From: Gammaproteobacteria bacterium
Lineage (GTDB): Bacteria > Pseudomonadota > Gammaproteobacteria > Nitrosococcales > Methylophagaceae
Direction: 5' to 3'
Assembly (NCBI GenBank): GCA_002402245.1
Contig: NVVP01000021.1
Coordinates: forward strand, 1-7,713
DNA: 7,713 nt
Shown here: piece by piece, positions 5,296 through 7,713 of the stretch
Position numbering within the stretch: the first letter of the stretch is position 1
Layout: each line of letters starts with the position of its first letter
Made by a program: the position numbers and the translations under genes
The notes under the pieces: generated by a model
What the model was told of the DNA's origin: nothing
The model's input: the letters and a program-made list of their open reading frames with translations, nothing else
The model's database searches: none

Positions 5296-6585
5296 ATGAA
5301 GGTTTTAGTCATTGGTGGTGGTGGTCGTGAACATGCTTTAGCATGGAAATTGATTCAATCACCACGATGTGAGCAAGTTTATGTTGCTCCAGGTAATCCA
5401 GGTAGCATGAGTGAAGAAAATATCGAGAATGTAGCTATTGATGCTGAAGATATTGAGGGTTTGGTTAACTTTGCTAAAGAGAATGACATTGGATTAACGG
5501 TTGTCGGCCCTGAAGTGCCCTTAGTATTAGGTGTGGTTGATGCATTTGAAGAGGCGGGTTTACGTTGTTTTGGCCCATCAAAAGAGGCTGCCCAGTTAGA
5601 AGCATCAAAAAGCTTCACTAAAGACTTTCTTGCTCGTCATAATATTCCGACGGCTGATTACCAAACATTTACTGAAACTGCTGGTGCCATTGCTTATATT
5701 AAACAGCAAGGCGCACCGATTGTTATTAAAGCAGATGGCTTAGCGGCTGGTAAAGGCGTTATTGTCGCCATGACCGAGCAACAAGCGATTGATGCGGTTG
5801 AAGACATGTTGTCAGGCAATGCCTTTGGTGAAGCGGGTCATCGCGTAGTGATTGAAGAGTTTATGACTGGTGAAGAAGCTAGTTTTATCGTCATGGTGGA
5901 TGGTGAAAATATTCTTCCGTTGGCAACATCACAAGATCATAAAGCACGAGATAACGGCGATTTAGGTCCTAATACCGGCGGAATGGGTGCTTATTCACCT
6001 GCACCTGTGGTGACCGATGAAGTATTCAATAAGATCATGGCAGATGTGATTGAGCCAACAGTAGAAGGAATGGCTGAAGATGGCCGACCTTACACTGGAT
6101 TTTTATATGCTGGCGTGATGATTTCACCTGAGGGCGATCCTCGTGTTGTTGAATATAACTGTCGTTTTGGTGACCCTGAAACACAACCTATTATGATGCG
6201 TTTGCAGTCTGATCTAATTGAACTGTGTGAAGCAGCATTAGATAACAAGTTAAATACCGTTGAAGCACAATGGGACCCTCGTGCTGCCGTAGGAGTGGTA
6301 TTAGCGGCGGGTGGTTATCCGGAAGCGTATCGAAAAGGCGACATCATTAGCGGCTTAGATAAAGCGGATAGTGATGATGCTAAAGTATTCCATGCCGGTA
6401 CGGCGATGAAAGACGGTAAAGTCGTAACATCGGGCGGTCGTGTTTTATGTGCGACAGCATTAGGTCATACCGTTGAGCAAGCACAAAGCAAAGCTTATAA
6501 GGCAATTGATGCGATTGATTGGGATGATAAATACTATCGTACTGATATTGCATATCGTGCTATCGAAAGAGAACAGCGCAAATAA
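5296..6585 (+). CDS. purD: PurD, phosphoribosylamine-glycine ligase (GARS)
   Basis: PurD carries out the second step of de novo purine synthesis, joining glycine to 5-phosphoribosylamine with ATP hydrolysis. From ATG 5296 the protein is 429 residues, the same length as in E. coli, beginning MKVLVIGGGGREHALAWK. The N-terminal Rossmann-like domain has GGGGREHA (7-14). The ATP-grasp domain has IKADGLAAGKGV (about 144-155), QDHK, GPNTGGMGAYSP (from 224) and the metal-binding YNCRFGDPE, with E286 and N288 as likely ligands. The C-terminal part has AAGGYP, VFHAGT and GGRVL. An in-frame TTG at 5284 would add four residues with no support. The ribosome site is weak (GGTG, 5286-5289). purH, a frequent partner of purD, is not adjacent; the upstream gene is divergent. 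Confidence 0.97.
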   Translation: MKVLVIGGGGREHALAWKLIQSPRCEQVYVAPGNPGSMSEENIENVAIDAEDIEGLVNFAKENDIGLTVVGPEVPLVLGVVDAFEEAGLRCFGPSKEAAQLEASKSFTKDFLARHNIPTADYQTFTETAGAIAYIKQQGAPIVIKADGLAAGKGVIVAMTEQQAIDAVEDMLSGNAFGEAGHRVVIEEFMTGEEASFIVMVDGENILPLATSQDHKARDNGDLGPNTGGMGAYSPAPVVTDEVFNKIMADVIEPTVEGMAEDGRPYTGFLYAGVMISPEGDPRVVEYNCRFGDPETQPIMMRLQSDLIELCEAALDNKLNTVEAQWDPRAAVGVVLAAGGYPEAYRKGDIISGLDKADSDDAKVFHAGTAMKDGKVVTSGGRVLCATALGHTVEQAQSKAYKAIDAIDWDDKYYRTDIAYRAIEREQRK

Positions 6586-6614
6586 TTTTAACGTAAGATT
6601 TAGGAGTCTGGCTG

Positions 6615-7487
6615 ATGTCTGTAGCCCATCCAATTATTGCAGTAACTGGTTCATCAGGTGCTGGAACATCCACTGTTAAACATGCTTTTGAAGATATTTT
6701 TCGTCGTGGTGGAATTAAGCCTGTCATAGTTGAAGGTGATAGTTTCCATAAATATGATCGTGCAGGAATGCGTGAGGCAGTTGAAAAGGCCAATGAAGAG
6801 GGAAAAATCCTAACTCACTTTGGCCCAGATGGTAATTGTTTAGATGGTTTAGAGAGTTTATTTCAGAATTACTCCGAAACAGGCAAAGGCGAACGTAGAT
6901 TTTATATTCATAGTGATGCTGAGGGTGTTCAATTTAATCAACCAGCGGGTACATTTACCTCTTGGGAAGAAATTGATGGCAATACAGATTTACTGTTCTA
7001 TGAAGGTCTGCATGGCGGCGCGGTAACTGATGATTTTAATATTGCACAGTTTGTTGATCTATTGATTGGTGTGGTTCCGGTTATCAATCTTGAGTGGATC
7101 CAAAAAATTAAACGTGATTGTTCTAACCGTGGTTACTCGTCAGAAGCGGTGGTTGATATCATTTTAAAACGTATGCCTGATTATATTAATCACATTACGC
7201 CACAGTTTTCACGTACTCATATCAACTTTCAACGAGTACCGTTAATCGATACATCAAACCCATTCGTTATGCGTGAGATTCCTACGCCTGATGAGAGCTT
7301 AGTGGTTATTCGCTTTAAAGAGCCTAAAATGGCAGATTTCCCTTATTACTTGAGCATGTTGAAAGATTCATTCATGTCTCGGCCTAATAACTTAGTGGTT
7401 CCAGCCGTTAAAATGGGCTTGGCAATCGAAGTTATTTTAGCACCGGTAATTGAAGAAATGATGACTAAAAAGCGCCAAAGAGGCTGA
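6615..7487 (+). CDS. prkB: Phosphoribulokinase (PrkB/CbbP class)
   Basis: The product would phosphorylate ribulose 5-phosphate to ribulose 1,5-bisphosphate using ATP. The 290 residues match the short proteobacterial class (about 290). The P-loop GSSGAGTS is at 12-19. The catalytic base is in GDSFH (D42, H45), with R49 nearby. The Walker-B-like FYEGLHGG contains E130. The substrate-binding K164, R167, D168 and R172 lie in NLEWIQKIKRD and NRGY. These correspond to residues studied in the Rhodobacter sphaeroides enzyme, so activity is likely. Whether it is a Calvin-cycle CbbP or an orphan PrkB, as in E. coli, cannot be settled: the N-terminus recalls CbbP, the 66-115 region recalls PrkB, and no RuBisCO gene is in view. 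TAGGAG (6601-6606) lies eight bases before the ATG. The 29-base gap after purD implies co-transcription. Confidence 0.93.
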   Translation: MSVAHPIIAVTGSSGAGTSTVKHAFEDIFRRGGIKPVIVEGDSFHKYDRAGMREAVEKANEEGKILTHFGPDGNCLDGLESLFQNYSETGKGERRFYIHSDAEGVQFNQPAGTFTSWEEIDGNTDLLFYEGLHGGAVTDDFNIAQFVDLLIGVVPVINLEWIQKIKRDCSNRGYSSEAVVDIILKRMPDYINHITPQFSRTHINFQRVPLIDTSNPFVMREIPTPDESLVVIRFKEPKMADFPYYLSMLKDSFMSRPNNLVVPAVKMGLAIEVILAPVIEEMMTKKRQRG

Positions 7488-7517
7488 TTTTGACGTTATT
7501 TGCTAGGATAAGGACAG

Positions 7518-7555
7518 AAAATAACAATATTGCTTAGCAGCGATATTGTTATTTT
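7518..7555 (+). terminator. Strong hairpin, probable bidirectional terminator after the kinase gene
   Basis: AAAATAACAATAT (7518-7530) pairs perfectly with ATATTGTTATTTT (7543-7555). The stem continues inward with one G-U and three Watson-Crick pairs to a TAGC loop, seventeen pairs in all. The A-rich 5' arm and T-rich 3' arm give a partial U-tract in either direction, though no clean U-run follows the stem. It lies 30 bases after the kinase stop and 12 bases before tsaC. Confidence 0.6.
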
Positions 7556-7567
7556 ACTATTAGGCTT

Positions 7568-7713
7568 ATGAAATCTAATTGGAAGATACGCCAAGCGGTT
7601 AAGGCGCTAAAACAGGGCGAGGTTATTGCTTACCCTACTGAGGCTGTGTACGGTTTAGGTTGTGACCCTTGGAATGAACACGCTGTGCAAAAATTATTAA
7701 CAATTAAGCAGCG
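7568..7713 (+). CDS. tsaC: TsaC (YrdC/Sua5 family), threonylcarbamoyl-AMP synthase, 3'-truncated by window end
   Basis: Forty-eight codons plus two bases are visible. The peptide starts MKSNWKIRQAVKAL and contains the family signature GEVIAYPTEAVYGLGCDP (18-34), followed by a KLLTIKQ helix that resembles KLLELKQR in homologues. TsaC makes threonylcarbamoyl-AMP from threonine, bicarbonate and ATP, the first step of the t6A37 modification of ANN-decoding tRNAs. The short form (TsaC) rather than the long Sua5 form is assumed from gammaproteobacterial context; the C-terminus is out of view. A TTAGG ribosome site ends only three bases before the ATG, which is unusually close. No good promoter is seen between the hairpin and the ATG, so its expression may depend on read-through or on a promoter overlapping the kinase end. 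Confidence 0.9.
   Translation, partial: MKSNWKIRQAVKALKQGEVIAYPTEAVYGLGCDPWNEHAVQKLLTIKQ

Noticed and set aside
1..7713. CRISPR array, toxin-antitoxin pair, defence system or phage genes
   Set aside because: No regularly spaced repeats and no such gene signatures were found; all large genes are housekeeping or metabolic except the AAA+ ATPase.

Overview
The window looks like a chromosomal housekeeping segment from a moderately AT-rich gammaproteobacterium. HtpX, HemN, PurD and the TsaC N-terminus all read as gammaproteobacterial versions in length and motif detail, as far as can be judged from memory. A complete phosphoribulokinase next to purD would fit a chemoautotroph or methylotroph-like lineage. 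PrkB-type enzymes also occur in non-autotrophs, so lifestyle is not settled. No phage, defence island, CRISPR array, tRNA or rRNA is visible.

Layout. Bases 1-190 hold the decayed 3' end of an IS3-family insertion sequence on the minus strand, running into the presumed htpX promoter. Next, on the plus strand, come htpX (membrane zinc protease, from 285) and, after a 183-base gap with a degenerate hairpin repeat, a 539-residue AAA+ ATPase with an unrecognised N-terminal half (1356-2975). The ATPase gene meets hemN tail to tail, and their stop codons overlap by four bases. On the minus strand lie hemN (2972-4354, oxygen-independent coproporphyrinogen III dehydrogenase) and, upstream of it, a LOG-family nucleotide hydrolase (4449-5120). 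A 175-base divergent promoter region separates the LOG gene from purD (5296-6585), which is followed 29 bases later by a phosphoribulokinase gene (6615-7487). A strong hairpin (7518-7555) follows the kinase, and tsaC (7568 onward) is cut by the window end.

How they work together. htpX and the AAA+ gene may be co-transcribed, but only their order suggests it. purD and the kinase look like a two-gene operon joining purine synthesis to a kinase acting on pentose phosphate. hemN has the clearest regulatory signal: a near-perfect FNR/Anr box (4436-4449) just upstream, as expected for an anaerobic heme enzyme. An 11-base perfect inverted repeat (4352-4362 and 4420-4430) has its downstream arm on the hemN start codon. 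It could silence hemN translation on read-through transcripts from the LOG gene but not on transcripts starting at the hemN promoter. I consider this the most interesting feature here. I do not see a convincing undescribed multi-gene system.
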